Positions 12,664-23,360 of a stretch of DNA of 64,000 nt are shown here, piece after piece; the first letter of the stretch is position 1; every line of letters begins with the position of its first letter. The notes below the pieces were generated by a model. It saw only the letters and a program-made list of their open reading frames with translations, made no database searches and was not told the DNA's origin. Where the stretch lies: positions 1,240,001-1,304,000 of the forward strand of contig JAFFJZ010000009.1 of assembly GCA_018340375.1 (NCBI GenBank), read 5' to 3'. Both the position numbers and the translations under genes were made by a program. This DNA is from Gonatopus flavifemur (lineage: Eukaryota > Arthropoda > Insecta > Hymenoptera > Dryinidae).

Positions 12664-13706
12664 TAGGGATGTCACTTTGAGAAGCAAAATATTTATATCG
12701 ATCGATAAATACGATTGATTCGTGTGTGTCGCTCAACGTAATTATTACCACCACATGCGGATCCATATCTTGAATAATCACAACTCCTCACTTATAGTTT
12801 AGGTTGAATAAAGAGAGATGAACTGTTTGTACCTTCAGGCATTTTCATTCTCCCTCATGCAGAGCAAACCATACGATACGCATTTGGACTCATAATTTCA
12901 TAACAGAGCAGAGAATATAAACTCGCTTCAAGTTTTAATCCTGAATTTCTTGTGAACTGTGAATGAAGTAATTTCCCCTTTAATTGTTGAAATATGAATC
13001 CATTAAAAATCATATGGCTTTCTCTACATAAGAGAGAGAAAAGAATTTTAATGTTACAGGATGCTTTCGACATTAGTGCAAATTTTGCAACTGTGCAAAC
13101 TTCATCACTGGTGTCCTTTTTCTTCTGTAATGTTAGAAATTTCTGCATGAAGCTTCAATCACTCGTGATGGAAGCAGTGTCCACTCACATGATTTGAAGA
13201 GTTCTTGAAATTCCAATCACATATGAATGGAAATTCAGTTGCCAAACTATATTGTTATGGATGATATCATATAGTAAAAATTCTAAATTCCATTACATGC
13301 AATTTAATTCCTAATTCAATCCCCAAGAATTGGAAATTTCATCCACAAGTGTGCTTGAAAAGCGAATGAACTTTCAAGAAATTTTTAACAGTGTTATTAA
13401 GTATGCAAAATTTGCACAAATGTCGGAAGCATCCACAATATACACTAAGTCCGTCTCTCTTGATTCAATTTATACTCTGAGTGAGGAATTGTGATCATTA
13501 AAGATGTGAATTCGCACTTGGTAGTCTGGATTTTATTTACGACATATCTATTTACAACGATCGTATTCATACATCGATGTAAATAAATGTTGAGTTTCTC
13601 AAAAGAACATTCTCAATGTCTTGTTGATTATCGCATGAAGAAAATAAATTATATTAATTTCATTATTGACTATTTCTATTCAAAAGTCTTCATCATCCTA
13701 AGTCAC
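12664..13706. other. No gene recognised
   Basis: AT-rich sequence. Overlapping short frames on both strands near 12855-13197 have no recognisable domain. Confidence 0.4.
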
Positions 13707-14160
13707 CACAAGTATGGCAAAGTAAGGATCACAGGAGTGACATTCATGGTCTGTGTACATTGAAATGTCCACAACGGTGAACCTTACACAATGAATATTA
13801 CAATTTGATGTAATAATGATATACCTCGACTACATAATTTTATGATATTAATATCATTGTGACATCAAATTGCCATGATCGTTGTGTATGGTATGCACTG
13901 AGAGGAAAACATTTCTGGGAATAATAACATGATTCAATTGAATAGTCACAACAAAATATTTTATTGATTTAGATAAACTTTCATTGACTCAATAAAATAT
14001 TCAATAAGCTATGAAATATTTCCTTAATGGGAACAAATATTTAATTGATTCAATAAAACTTTATTCAAATCAATTAGGTACTTTGTTGCGACTATTCAAC
14101 TAAATATTTTATTGTTCCTGGAATTTTTTTCTCTCAGTGTGGTTGTGGATGTTGTGAATA
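13707..14160. repeat. Palindromic repeat split by a CACTG MITE
   Basis: TTACACAATGAATATTACAA (from about 13785) pairs with TTGCCATGATCGTTGTGTA before 13890. The order of words (GTACATT-AAATGTCC, then AACCTTACACA, then TTTGATGTAAT) matches the intact 250-bp palindrome at 23111-23360. The right arm breaks at 13896 where the CACTG MITE begins and appears to resume at 14140 with TGGTTGTGGA. This is therefore a second copy interrupted by a later insertion. Confidence 0.55.
13896..14139. repeat. 244-bp CACTG MITE
   Basis: Ends are CACTGAGAGGAAAACATTTC and its diverged complement GAATTTTTTTCTCTCAGTG. TG flanks both sides as a possible 2-bp duplication. The whole element is palindromic, with AATAGTCACAACAAAATATTT pairing with its complement near the right end. 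Size and end sequence match the MITE at 51383-51624. Confidence 0.75.
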
Positions 14161-14250
14161 TCAAGCGACGCAGTATAGCGTCTTGACGCCGAATTAAGAT
14201 CTAATGTACATGAACTATGACTTTACCATATGTAACTTGGGATTTTGTCT

Positions 14251-14897
14251 CCCGAAGAGAACATGAAGCTTCAGTGAACGTTTTGATTAGATCTGTATAG
14301 ATCTAGCCGATGAACACTAATTTTCAAGTTCACAAACGTTTGACAAAGGTCCTACGAACATTGCAACGTCCGCCTCAGAATACTTTCAGGAAACATAGAT
14401 AAAACGTTCATCAACGTGATACTAGCGCCGGGACGTTAGCCAAATTTTTCGTGTAAGATTTCTCCAAAACACTTCCATATTTTCAAAATATCGCTCAATA
14501 CAGCATTTCTGTAGACATTCAAGATATGCTGTGTTGAGCGATATTTGGAAAATATGAAAGTGTTTCGTAGAAATCTTTTACGAAAAATTTGGCTCATGTC
14601 CCGGCGCTAGTATCACGTTAAAGGTTCATCGAAAGTTTGATGAAGCATCACAAAAATATTCACACTTATATCAATTTATATTAATTCATGTTCATAATTT
14701 AATTGATTATTCAAACTTTCGATGAACCTTCAATGAACGTTCCATCTGTTTCCTGAAAGTATTTCGAGGCGTTCATTTCAATGTTCTTAGAACTTTGTCA
14801 AACGTTTGTAAATCTAAAAGTTAGCTTTTATGAATTTTTGGCCCGATCTATACAGATCTAATCTGAACGCTTGCTGAAGCTTCATGTTCTCTTCGGG
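14251..14897. repeat. Foldback with ~170-200 bp arms, carrying a nested hairpin
   Basis: Left arm from CCCGAAGAGAACATGAAGC pairs with right arm ending GCTTCATGTTCTCTTCGGG. Pairing continues through AGATCTGTATAGATC, AACGTTTGACAAAG and CTTTCAGGAAACA. The centre holds the separate hairpin at 14413-14619. The foldback lies immediately upstream of the transposase gene, but nothing shows that it is the end of that transposon. Confidence 0.7.
14413..14619. repeat. Hairpin MITE with ACTAGCGCCGGGAC ends, copy 1
   Basis: AACGTGATACTAGCGCCGGG pairs with CCCGGCGCTAGTATCACGTT. The stem continues through CCAAATTTTTCGT and AAATATCGCTCAAxACAGCAT to a small loop. A diverged second copy is at 19303-19498, inside an intron of the DUF4806 gene. 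Confidence 0.75.
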
Positions 14898-15033
14898 CTT
14901 ACATTTGTTTTTTGAAGCGTCCTTTTTGGCATTCCTTATCGAAAAACAATCAAACAATTTCCACTATTTTTCTTTCAGAATCACTACCCGTGTTCTACTT
15001 CACGACTACAACCTTTAATATTTATATTGTGAA

Positions 15034-17367
15034 ATGGGTCGGATAAAAAATGATAAATTTCTGCAAAATTATACAAAAAAGGGGCAACATTCAACTAGGC
15101 ATAAAAATATTCATAGTTTGTCAATAGAACGGCGTAAACGAATTCTGAAAAAAACTCAAAATAAGATTATCGAATCAATGAAAAAGGAATCCGGAAAACT
15201 TCAGAGTGAATCAGATTATGTGCAACTGCACCATGCCTCGTATTCAAACGTGATCATTACAGAACAAGGGAATATAGACAATACTTCTCGTAAGATTTTT
15301 CATGATTTGACTGATGATTTGGTTGACCCTCTTTTACAAAAAAATCTCAACTTTCTTACTGCAGACGATTTCCACACTCGTGAAGTTTTTGATTACGAAT
15401 CAAGTGACAATTCCGATTCTGACATTAATTTTGATATCAACGATAATTCGAATTCTGATGAAGTCGAATTATCGGATCATGATGGAACACGATCTAAATT
15501 CCAAGAAGATTTGCGCCAATGTTTTCTTGAAACAAAAGTGCTCCAAGTGCAAGGAAATGCCATTCTAAAGGTGCTGCGGACCCATTCATGCTTCTCTTCT
15601 CTTCCAAAAGATGTTAGGACTCTAAAAGAAACGCCTCAGAATCGTGCTTTTGAGCGTACTGTCAGCCCTGGGAAATACATTCATTTTGGATTAGAAGAAA
15701 CTATTGGAAGTATTCTATCTCGAACTCCAATTGAAGACATTCCTAATAATCTGGAACTTGGTTTACACGTGGATGGTGCCCAGGGTGATAGTTCTGGTCG
15801 CGTTCAGTTGTGGCTTATCCAATGCCGAATTGCAAACATACGTCACAGTAAACCAGAGGTTGTTGAAATTTACCGTGCTGTTCTCGGTCGAAAAATTCTT
15901 GAAGAGAAAACTGTTCGTTCAGGAAAACCAGACGATGAAAAAGATTTTTTAGCAGATCTTATTACAGAAGCTAGAATTTTACTCGATAAAGGAGGTGCAT
16001 TATTTGAAGGGCAGATCTTGTCCTTTTGTTTCCGGGCTTTTATTGGTGATGCACCTGCTCGTGCATTCATATTGAGGCACAAAGGCCATATGTCAATGTT
16101 TCCTTGTTCTAAATGCAAAGTAGAAGGAGTTCATTGTGAAGGGCAAAATAATTTAGTGTACACATGTTTGAGAGATGCACCGCCAAGAACAAACGAAGAA
16201 TACATTAATAGATCAAGCGAGGATTCTCATTTTTCTGATTTACGAAATAGTTCATTGAGTTCCATTTTAGATGATATAATCACGCAAGTCCCTTTTGATT
16301 ATATGCATATGGTTTTGTTAGGTGCTATGAAAAGAATTATCTCTGCTTTGGTTGAATGTAAATTCAACAGAAAACATAAACTGAGCTCAAGACAAATCGA
16401 TTTGATTTCGGATAGGCTTGCAATTCTAACATCATATTGCCCCTCAGAATTCTCTAGAACTCCGCAACCGCTAGGTTTGTTTAAAAATTTCAAGGCGACA
16501 GAATTTCGACTCTTGCTTCTTTACACCGAATTGGTTGCTTTTTACGGAATTGTTGATTGCGATGTTTATCTCAACTTTTTACTTTTGCATTCGGCTATTC
16601 GGTGTCTTACGAAAGAACATCTGCACGAAATCGAAATACAATTTGCAGAAGAATCATTGAAAGAATTCATTTCATCGAGTATTCAATGCTATGGTTCGTC
16701 TTTTGTGTCTCATAATATTCACAGTTTAAAACACATTCCGGAAGATGTTAGGCATTTTGGAAACCTTGACAATTATTCAGCTTTCCCGTATGAAAGTAAC
16801 ATGGCATATGTTCGAAAAATGACCAACAAACCTGCTCACCAGTTGCAACAAATTTATCGGAGAAGAATTGAGAATAAAAAACTTCGTGCTGAGAAAATTT
16901 TTGAAAAATCATTAAAATTAATCCATAAGCACTCTGCTGGCCCATTACCGATAGATTTTTCCACTTATGAACAATTCGAAAAATATGAATCCAAACTCTT
17001 AACTGTTTCAATTCATCAATCGAATCACTGCGTCATTTTGAAGACGAATACTATTTGTATAGTTGAAAATATCCTCGCGAAAAATGATGATGTTCGATTC
17101 GTTGTGCGACATTTCAAAAATGTTGGCAATTTTTACAGCATTGAAATAGAATCAATGTCGAATGGCATTTTCAAATGCTCTGATCTCTCAAATACGGTGA
17201 GTGTGATTCCACTAGAAAACGTTCGCGCAAAATGCTTCCGAATGCCATATTGGGAAGCGAATTACCCAGGTGTCGAGGATATAATTGAAGTATCACACGA
17301 AAATGACGATTATGAAAGGGGTCATCGTGTTCCAGGAACCTACATTATCGCTGAAATTTTCAATTAG
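15034..17367 (+). CDS. CACTA/EnSpm-like (CMC) transposase, intact
   Basis: A single uninterrupted exon encodes 777 residues. The N-terminus is basic (residues 1-55), and an Asp/Ser-rich acidic stretch covers about 115-150. The core shows features of CACTA-group DDE transposases: H-V-D-G near D247, G-D-A-P-A-R at 338-343 followed by C358-x-x-C361, and F-D-Y-M-H at 421-425. A segment at 560-593 (H-x-H-x-L, then F-P-Y-E-S-N-M) resembles the DUF4218 block downstream of plant tnp2 transposases. The likely acidic catalytic residues are D247, D339 and one later acidic residue, by analogy only. The start ATG follows a pyrimidine-rich run and an AG at about 14979, suggesting a spliced 5' UTR. There are no stops or frameshifts, so it may be recently active. 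The DUF4806 gene follows on the same strand. Element ends were not found. Confidence 0.8.
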   Translation: MGRIKNDKFLQNYTKKGQHSTRHKNIHSLSIERRKRILKKTQNKIIESMKKESGKLQSESDYVQLHHASYSNVIITEQGNIDNTSRKIFHDLTDDLVDPLLQKNLNFLTADDFHTREVFDYESSDNSDSDINFDINDNSNSDEVELSDHDGTRSKFQEDLRQCFLETKVLQVQGNAILKVLRTHSCFSSLPKDVRTLKETPQNRAFERTVSPGKYIHFGLEETIGSILSRTPIEDIPNNLELGLHVDGAQGDSSGRVQLWLIQCRIANIRHSKPEVVEIYRAVLGRKILEEKTVRSGKPDDEKDFLADLITEARILLDKGGALFEGQILSFCFRAFIGDAPARAFILRHKGHMSMFPCSKCKVEGVHCEGQNNLVYTCLRDAPPRTNEEYINRSSEDSHFSDLRNSSLSSILDDIITQVPFDYMHMVLLGAMKRIISALVECKFNRKHKLSSRQIDLISDRLAILTSYCPSEFSRTPQPLGLFKNFKATEFRLLLLYTELVAFYGIVDCDVYLNFLLLHSAIRCLTKEHLHEIEIQFAEESLKEFISSSIQCYGSSFVSHNIHSLKHIPEDVRHFGNLDNYSAFPYESNMAYVRKMTNKPAHQLQQIYRRRIENKKLRAEKIFEKSLKLIHKHSAGPLPIDFSTYEQFEKYESKLLTVSIHQSNHCVILKTNTICIVENILAKNDDVRFVVRHFKNVGNFYSIEIESMSNGIFKCSDLSNTVSVIPLENVRAKCFRMPYWEANYPGVEDIIEVSHENDDYERGHRVPGTYIIAEIFN

Positions 17368-17378
17368 CTTTTTAAGGT

Positions 17379-17744
17379 AAAGCGTCGCAGTAACCAAACA
17401 TGTACCTATTTCCGAACAGCATATCGAAGCTTCAATTAGTAAATTGCCTAACTCCATCCTTTTCGAAAATCGTTTCTTTTATGGTTTTGTTGAGAAAAAG
17501 GTGTGAAATTCACAAAAATGTAAACCCCAGTAAAATTAAAAAAATGGAGTTAGGCAATTTGCTAATAAGAGCGTCAATATATATAATCAATCATTCAGTA
17601 TGTATTCAAATTATGCCTACCACTCAAAGACGAATCCCCATTCCTTCATTATCCTTATAGTGGTCATAATTTGAATAAATACTGAATAATCGGTTATATA
17701 TATGCTGTTCAGAAGTAGGTACATATTTAGTTACTGGGACGCTT
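17379..17744. repeat. Complex palindrome with AAGCGTCGCAGTAAC ends
   Basis: AAGCGTCGCAGTAACCAAAC pairs with GTTACTGGGACGCTT at the right end. ACATGTACCTATTTCCGAAC and GGAGTTAGGCAATTTGC-type inner arms also pair with complements inside. It starts 12 bases after the transposase stop codon and has no coding potential. A MITE that inserted just behind the gene is the simplest reading. It could also be part of the transposon's own subterminal DNA. Confidence 0.6.
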
Positions 17745-18313
17745 GCCCTAATGAACAGCAGTTTCAAGTAACGGGTTTTGAAACGCCTGACTTATTAAAC
17801 TGTGTATGTATTTATACAGATTTATAAGTCATGACAATTTGAATTTCACTTACTTTCTAAGAATAGTCAGGCAAACCAACTTATTTTTGAGTTTTATTCG
17901 AAATGCACATATCATCGTTCATTATGAAATTTGTAAAAGATACTTGACATTTACACTTCAAAATAAAAGCATTCGTATTCAATACTTGAAGTAAGATAAC
18001 GACTAGCAATACAAATATTACTCTAATTCTACCTCCAGCTTGCAGGTATGAAGGCGTCACTTCATGAAATTATGTAGAATCTAATCAATATCTTCTTTGA
18101 ATTTTCACTGTTTATTTTCAATTGATAAATTCATAATTGTTGATGTAGCTTTCTGATTATGAATTGCACTTGTGAAATGCATGATATAGATGAGATTACT
18201 GTGCAGTAAAAAGTATACAATTTGATCTTTTGAAAATCTTTTGACAAAATCAGGAAAGAAAATTTCCTGTACAATGCACAATTAATAAACTTCTGATTTG
18301 TGTTTAGTAAAAG
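17745..18313. other. Intergenic spacer between the transposase and DUF4806 genes
   Basis: AT-rich sequence with no domain or repeat recognised. It presumably holds the transposase 3' end and the DUF4806 promoter or a 5' UTR intron. A TTTAG at 18303-18307 could be an acceptor for the first coding exon. Confidence 0.35.
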
Positions 18314-21300
18314 ATGCATCGAAGTAGACGGCAAAATATTTGTTTACCCCAAAAGTATTGGTCGACGGACGAAGAGGGAAATAAACGACCACCGAGAGAA
18401 CATCAGAGCGTAGTATCTAAAATCACGAATATGAAAGGCCGGGTTCAAAATATGTCTGGAATCAACCACATTCCATCAAGAAATCCGCTGTGTGCTGTGA
18501 CGTCCAACTTACAGCCCAAAACCTCATCGAGGTTGTCTGTATCTTCTAAAGAAAGTGAAACATTGAATAGAGTTCTGATGGGACAAAATGGTCTTGAAAA
18601 AAACATCAGTTCGAACATCCAATCTATCGATCCAAAGTTTCCAAGTACGGCGAATGAAAATATATATCCCTTGCAGATTGCAAATGATCTACTCCCTAGC
18701 AGCTCATCGAACAATGCCGAACACCAGAACATCTTTCTTTTGAATGAAGGTTTTTTTGAACATGGAAATACGTCAACTCAGTTCTCACAATCATCTCAAG
18801 TAAATAACTTTCCAACAATTTCAACGCATCCCTTAACACTACATGACAATACTCAAATAACATACACGGATATGGCACCTTCAAGTCAAATCATTCCGGC
18901 TAGAAATTCACAACAAATGTCAAGATGTGAGGTTCCATCTTATAGTGATATTTCGCTGTACAGTAAGTTGATAATTACTTAGTAGAATTAAGTCTATTCA
19001 ATTTCTTCAAAATATTGATTCATCATTTATTAGATGGAGCAGACATGAAGTGTGAAAATAATCCTACAGGAGTGTCCATTGAAGAAACCGACGGCGCTGA
19101 TGATAATGGAACAGGCGGTGAACTAATTGATCAAGAACATATTGACAATCAACAACATTCTCCCTCTGCTTCTGAGAATATTTTGATGAATGACAGCGAC
19201 CATTCGAATGCTGTGGAATTGTCCGATGCATTGTTGTATGGTATATTGAAGTGAGTTATGAACAGTTGGAATTATATATGAAGTCTTACTCCATTTAAGG
19301 AGATTATAGCGCTGGGACATTGGCCAAATATTTCATGTAAGATTTCTTCAAAATACTTTCATATTTCCAAAATATCGCTCTGTACAGCATTCCTTGAATG
19401 TCCACAGAAATGCTGTGCATAGCGATATTTTGAAAACATTGAAGTATTTTCAAAGAATCTTGCACAAAAACGTTGGCTACTTTCCCGGCCCTAGTATTTC
19501 CTCAATTTACCTGAAGGTCTTCGAGAAATTGTGTACGGAGAGGATATTGTGTTATAAATTACTGTCAAAAAATTGTAACAAAGGACCATATCGCACAAAC
19601 ATGGAAAGAAACGTAAAATTAGCTATGAAATACCGTGGTCATGTTTATTAGTGCTGAGATTGCTGCTTATTTCGACATTTCTCATGGTGAATTGAAGTAT
19701 GATCATACGGTTTCATCTCATATGGTTATTCTGGTCCTTCATTGGTCCGTTTTTATAGTAATTTTAAATATGAATTTCTCCCTGTGTGAAATAATATTTA
19801 TTTGAGACATTTTTTTTCAAAGGACAATCTCAACCCGTAGGGAAATTTACTACATTCTGAACCAAAATACTGCAAAAAATTGAAGTAAAAATAGAGTATT
19901 TCGGTTCAGAATAGAGTAAATTTCCCTACGGGAAGTAGCATGAGAAGAGTAACATTTTTCAATTTTGAACATCCAATGTAGGTACAATATATATACATTT
20001 CATGGTCATTTTGGAATTTACATGCACTGCGAGTGAATGCAATGGTCAAAATTTGAGAATGTTATACTGCCGTCCCAAGCCAAAAGGCCATATCTCCATA
20101 TTTTGAAGTTTCGAGATATTCAGCATTTTATGTAAACTTATACGTGTTGAATGATACAAATGCAGTCATTTTGACTCGAGTTTTTTGAATTGTTTACAAT
20201 AATTCAAGGATTTCCTGTATGAAAATACATGGACTAAGCTTATTTGAATATAAATATGTGAAAAAAAAAAATTTTTTTTCGGGACATACGGCCTTTTGCT
20301 TTAGAACAGCAGTATATGGATTATCGAATGGAAACAGTTGAAATATAAAGGAGAATGTCGGGTAAAGTGGGAAGTCAGGTAAGGTGAGTAATGTGAAACT
20401 ATTTCTGTAGGTATACAGTCGTGGGTTTATGAGTGATCCAACTCATGTAAAATGGAGTCTCTGACATTAAAAATCACTTTGAATCACGTTGAATCATTTC
20501 TAAACAAACGACTATACAGGAATAGTTGACATTTCCCACTCCACCCGACTGATGAGATATGAGAAATGTATATTGAATATACATTGAATATACTCTCAAG
20601 ACTGATTTGAATATACTTAGTATATTTATAGTACATTCAAAATACATGACATATATACGATATTCGTTCTATCAACGTTCCCTCGAATATTCAACTATTT
20701 ATTCCGAACAAGGAATACTGAAAGGATATTCTTAGTATATTCAGATGCTACTTGAGATTTAGCTTACATCAATTCTCCCCCCATTCTTCGTTTGAGAGCG
20801 ATGAAGTTAGATCAAACACAATATCTTGATCCGAAAAGAAAGTTTCCGTGGTGAAAATAAAGCGTATAAAATGACCTGCAAGCGTAGCCAAAAAAGCATG
20901 CAAGTGCAATTTAGGAGGAAATTGAAACATTTTGACACTTGATTTGTTCTAATTCCCGCTTTCTCCAATTTCAACTTTCAGCAGGCCCTAATAGTATTCG
21001 GAGGTCTTTGAAACGTTCTGAAAACTTCCGGATGTGTTGTGAACGTTTTCAAAACGTTCAAGAAACATTGTGCTGTCTGGGGGGGTTACTCGTTGAAAGT
21101 TTCGAATCATGACATGGATGTAACTTGTTGAAAATCAAATTTCTGAATTCTTTTTATTCATACCCACTAGTTTCAGATAAATAATTAGGTACCATAAATT
21201 TTTGCAGGGAACTGAGAGACCGCATGGTTGGTAACTTTGAGTAAGTCATAGAACATTTCCAAAATGCTTATACATACGAACTTGTTGTGTAACTATTCTG

Positions 21301-22405
21301 CTATTCTACAGAACTGTACTTGCTCGACTCGATAAAATGGAGAACAAAATAGATGTGATCACTACACGTGGACGTAAAATGCCTCAGAAACCGTCAAATT
21401 TCCCAATTTCCAGTGAAGAAGAGTATTTAGCATTTCAAGACATAGACGAATCTAATTACAAGCAAACGGTGAGTAACAAATTGTTTAGCGATGAATGCTT
21501 GATGTCGGTGTACTATCAATGAATGAAATTTTGTATTATAGGTCTCTTATCTCACGTGGTTGGGTGGAACGACACCCTTAGAAGCCATTAATTTCATGGT
21601 GGAAGAAGCCTTTACCGATGAACTTTGTAAAAAAATTACATGGCCAGGATGGGAGAGAACAAAAAAGTTTGAAGGATCTAAATGGTCGACAGTTTTTTAT
21701 GGTAATACATACAATACTCACAACAATTACAGTAGTAAAGAAAGTATCATAAATAATGGTTATTTGCATTAAATTCCGAAACCGTGCGCGCACTTAAGAA
21801 ATGGTTTGATTATCCTGACTAAAAATTTAATGAAATACAATCTCGAATACAAAATTTAGTGGTCTTAACGGAATATTAGTTCCTTCAACTAAAAGTTCAT
21901 GGTAAAATAAACAAAATTTCAGTTCAAAGAATATTCCAAACTTATTTCAATCAAATAAAGTTTGTTACCTATCAACGCATTTTATTTGACCCGAAAGATG
22001 GGTTGTTGATAATCCATACGCCTTCTTTGCTACATATACCTTGCTTGTCCGTGTAAAAAGGTTTCTCAGTGCGACATTTTAGAGCATGTGTTCTGAACTC
22101 CATGCATATGAAATTATGAGCGCAATTCGATAGTGCAGAGTCTTTTTTGTGATTGCATGATTTTGTTTAGAAATTAGAACAATTTACATTACATCCAATT
22201 TCTCTGTTTAGAAGCTCTAGCTGGCAGAAAATCATTTGAAAAACCGTCTCAGGCCGAATTCAAAGCTTTTGTCAGTCAAGCCTTAACCAATGGAAAGCAG
22301 AGGTTCAGGAATAAGGAAAGCCGAAACGACACCGACCGCGATCGCAGTCCAAGAAATAGAGGAAAGAGAGACAGAAACGATGGAAGACAGAGACTTGATA
22401 ATTAG
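18314..22405 (+). CDS. DUF4806-domain protein, six coding exons
   Basis: Exons read 18314-18962, 19034-19250, 21208-21240, 21312-21468, 21542-21701 and 22212-22405. All introns have GT...AG ends, most with GTAAGT or GTGAGT donors. The phases agree at every junction and give an open frame of 469 residues ending in TAG. The ATG has an in-frame TAA two codons upstream. Residues 1-220 are polar and low in structure, followed by an acidic stretch. A short amphipathic segment (ETVLARLDKMENKIDVI) precedes a DUF4806-like domain from about 328 to 415 (F-P-I-S-S-E-E-E, L-T-W-L-G-G, D-E-L-C-K-K-I-T-W-P-G). The tail is Arg/Asp-rich. DUF4806 proteins are common in arthropods and often repeat-associated, with unknown function. 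A nuclear or DNA-binding role is inference. The long third intron (19251-21207) holds three MITEs. The small third exon (33 bases) is the least certain. Confidence 0.7.
19303..19498. repeat. Hairpin MITE with ACTAGCGCCGGGAC ends, copy 2 (intronic)
   Basis: TATAGCGCTGGGACATTGGCC pairs with GGCTACTTTCCCGGCCCTAGTA. The stem passes through AAATATCGCTCTGTACAGCAT. It is homologous to the hairpin at 14413-14619 but clearly diverged. It lies in the intron after the second DUF4806 coding exon. Confidence 0.7.
19834..19932. repeat. Short hairpin with CCCGTAGGGAAATTTACT ends (intronic)
   Basis: CCCGTAGGGAAATTTACTAC pairs with AGTAAATTTCCCTACGGG, and ATTCTGAACC pairs with GGTTCAGAAT inside. The stem is nearly perfect. 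It lies in the large DUF4806 intron. Non-coding. Confidence 0.7.
20063..20316. repeat. TIR element with ACTGCTGTTCTAAAGCAAAAG ends (intronic)
   Basis: The left end TACTGCCGTCCCAAGCCAAA pairs with the right end TTTGCTTTAGAACAGCAGTA, and GGCC stands next to both arms. TA at both outer ends suggests Tc1/mariner-type insertion. About 250 bp, no gene, non-autonomous. It lies in the DUF4806 intron. Confidence 0.65.
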
Positions 22406-22886
22406 ATTCAATTTTTATGCACCGAGTAAAACTGTAAGAACTGGGAATGAAAGAACAAGGCTCAAAGTGAACTATTCTTTCGGATTTCATCTCTGTTCCG
22501 ACAACACTACCACAGTTCATCAGTCTGTGGCAAAATCTTATTTAATCTCATTCAACATAAAAAAGAAGTTTATTTACTTATTCATTCATTTCTTTCAAAT
22601 CAAGAAGTGATGTCCAATTTGATCATAAATTGGATTGGAATCATCAAAACGTATTCATAGTTCCTAATCTATGTCAAGTATTGATATAAGTGCCGAAGTC
22701 ATGGTATTATTTTTATAATTTTCTAAAGCGCGATACTTGATGTTCATACTAGCGACTTCACCAAAAAACTACGTCAGTTCATTGTTACATAAGAAGAGGT
22801 AGGCAAGAACAGTCACGCGAAAATAGTATGTAAGAACGGAATGATTTGATTTCACCAGAAATCCATGTATATGAGCAATGAGGTTC

Positions 22887-22977
22887 CCCTCACAGCACCA
22901 TAGTCCCAGAAAAATTCATAAAGAGTTCTTAATGAGAATTCTTTGAGAATTTTTTCGGGACTATGGTGTTGTGAGGG
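22887..22977. repeat. Hairpin MITE of the ACAGCACCACAGTCCCAG family
   Basis: CCCTCACAGCACCATAGTCC pairs with GGACTATGGTGTTGTGAGGG, with an AAGAGTTCTTAATGAGAATT-type interior. It is the same family as 12051-12162. Confidence 0.75.
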
Positions 22978-23110
22978 CTCGCTTATTCATTATCACGTAG
23001 TTGAAAACAGGAAAAGCAATATAAAAGTCCAATGGAAACATTTATCATATACAGGAAAGTTGACTCAAAATTATAGTAATTTGTGAGGAAATCTGAAGGT
23101 GTACTAAGCG

Positions 23111-23360
23111 GCACACGGGAGAGTAAGTATCACAGATGTTTGATTGAGAGTCCATGTACATTAAAATGTCCGCAACAGGGATCTTACACAGTCAACATGG
23201 CGATTTGATGTAACGATGATATCAATATGATGGAATTATGTTGTTGAGACGCCTTTTTTACATCAAATCGCCACGTTGACTGTGTAAGGTTCCTTTTGCG
23301 GACATTTCAATGTTGATGCATTCTGAATAGAACATCTGTGATCCTCACTCTTCCGTGTGC
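23111..23360. repeat. 250-bp palindromic MITE, intact copy
   Basis: GCACACGGGAGAGTAAG pairs with CACTCTTCCGTGTGC. The arms continue through TCACAGATGTT, AATGTCCGCAA, CTTACACAGTCAACxTGGCG and TTTGATGTAA. It is homologous to the interrupted copy at 13707-14160. Confidence 0.75.

Noticed and set aside
14165..14186. GCGACGC...GCGTC words before the transposase gene compared with GCGTCGCAG after it, considered as transposon ends
   Set aside because: The right-hand word belongs to its own palindrome (17379-17744), and the left words form a small local hairpin. They do not pair as terminal repeats.
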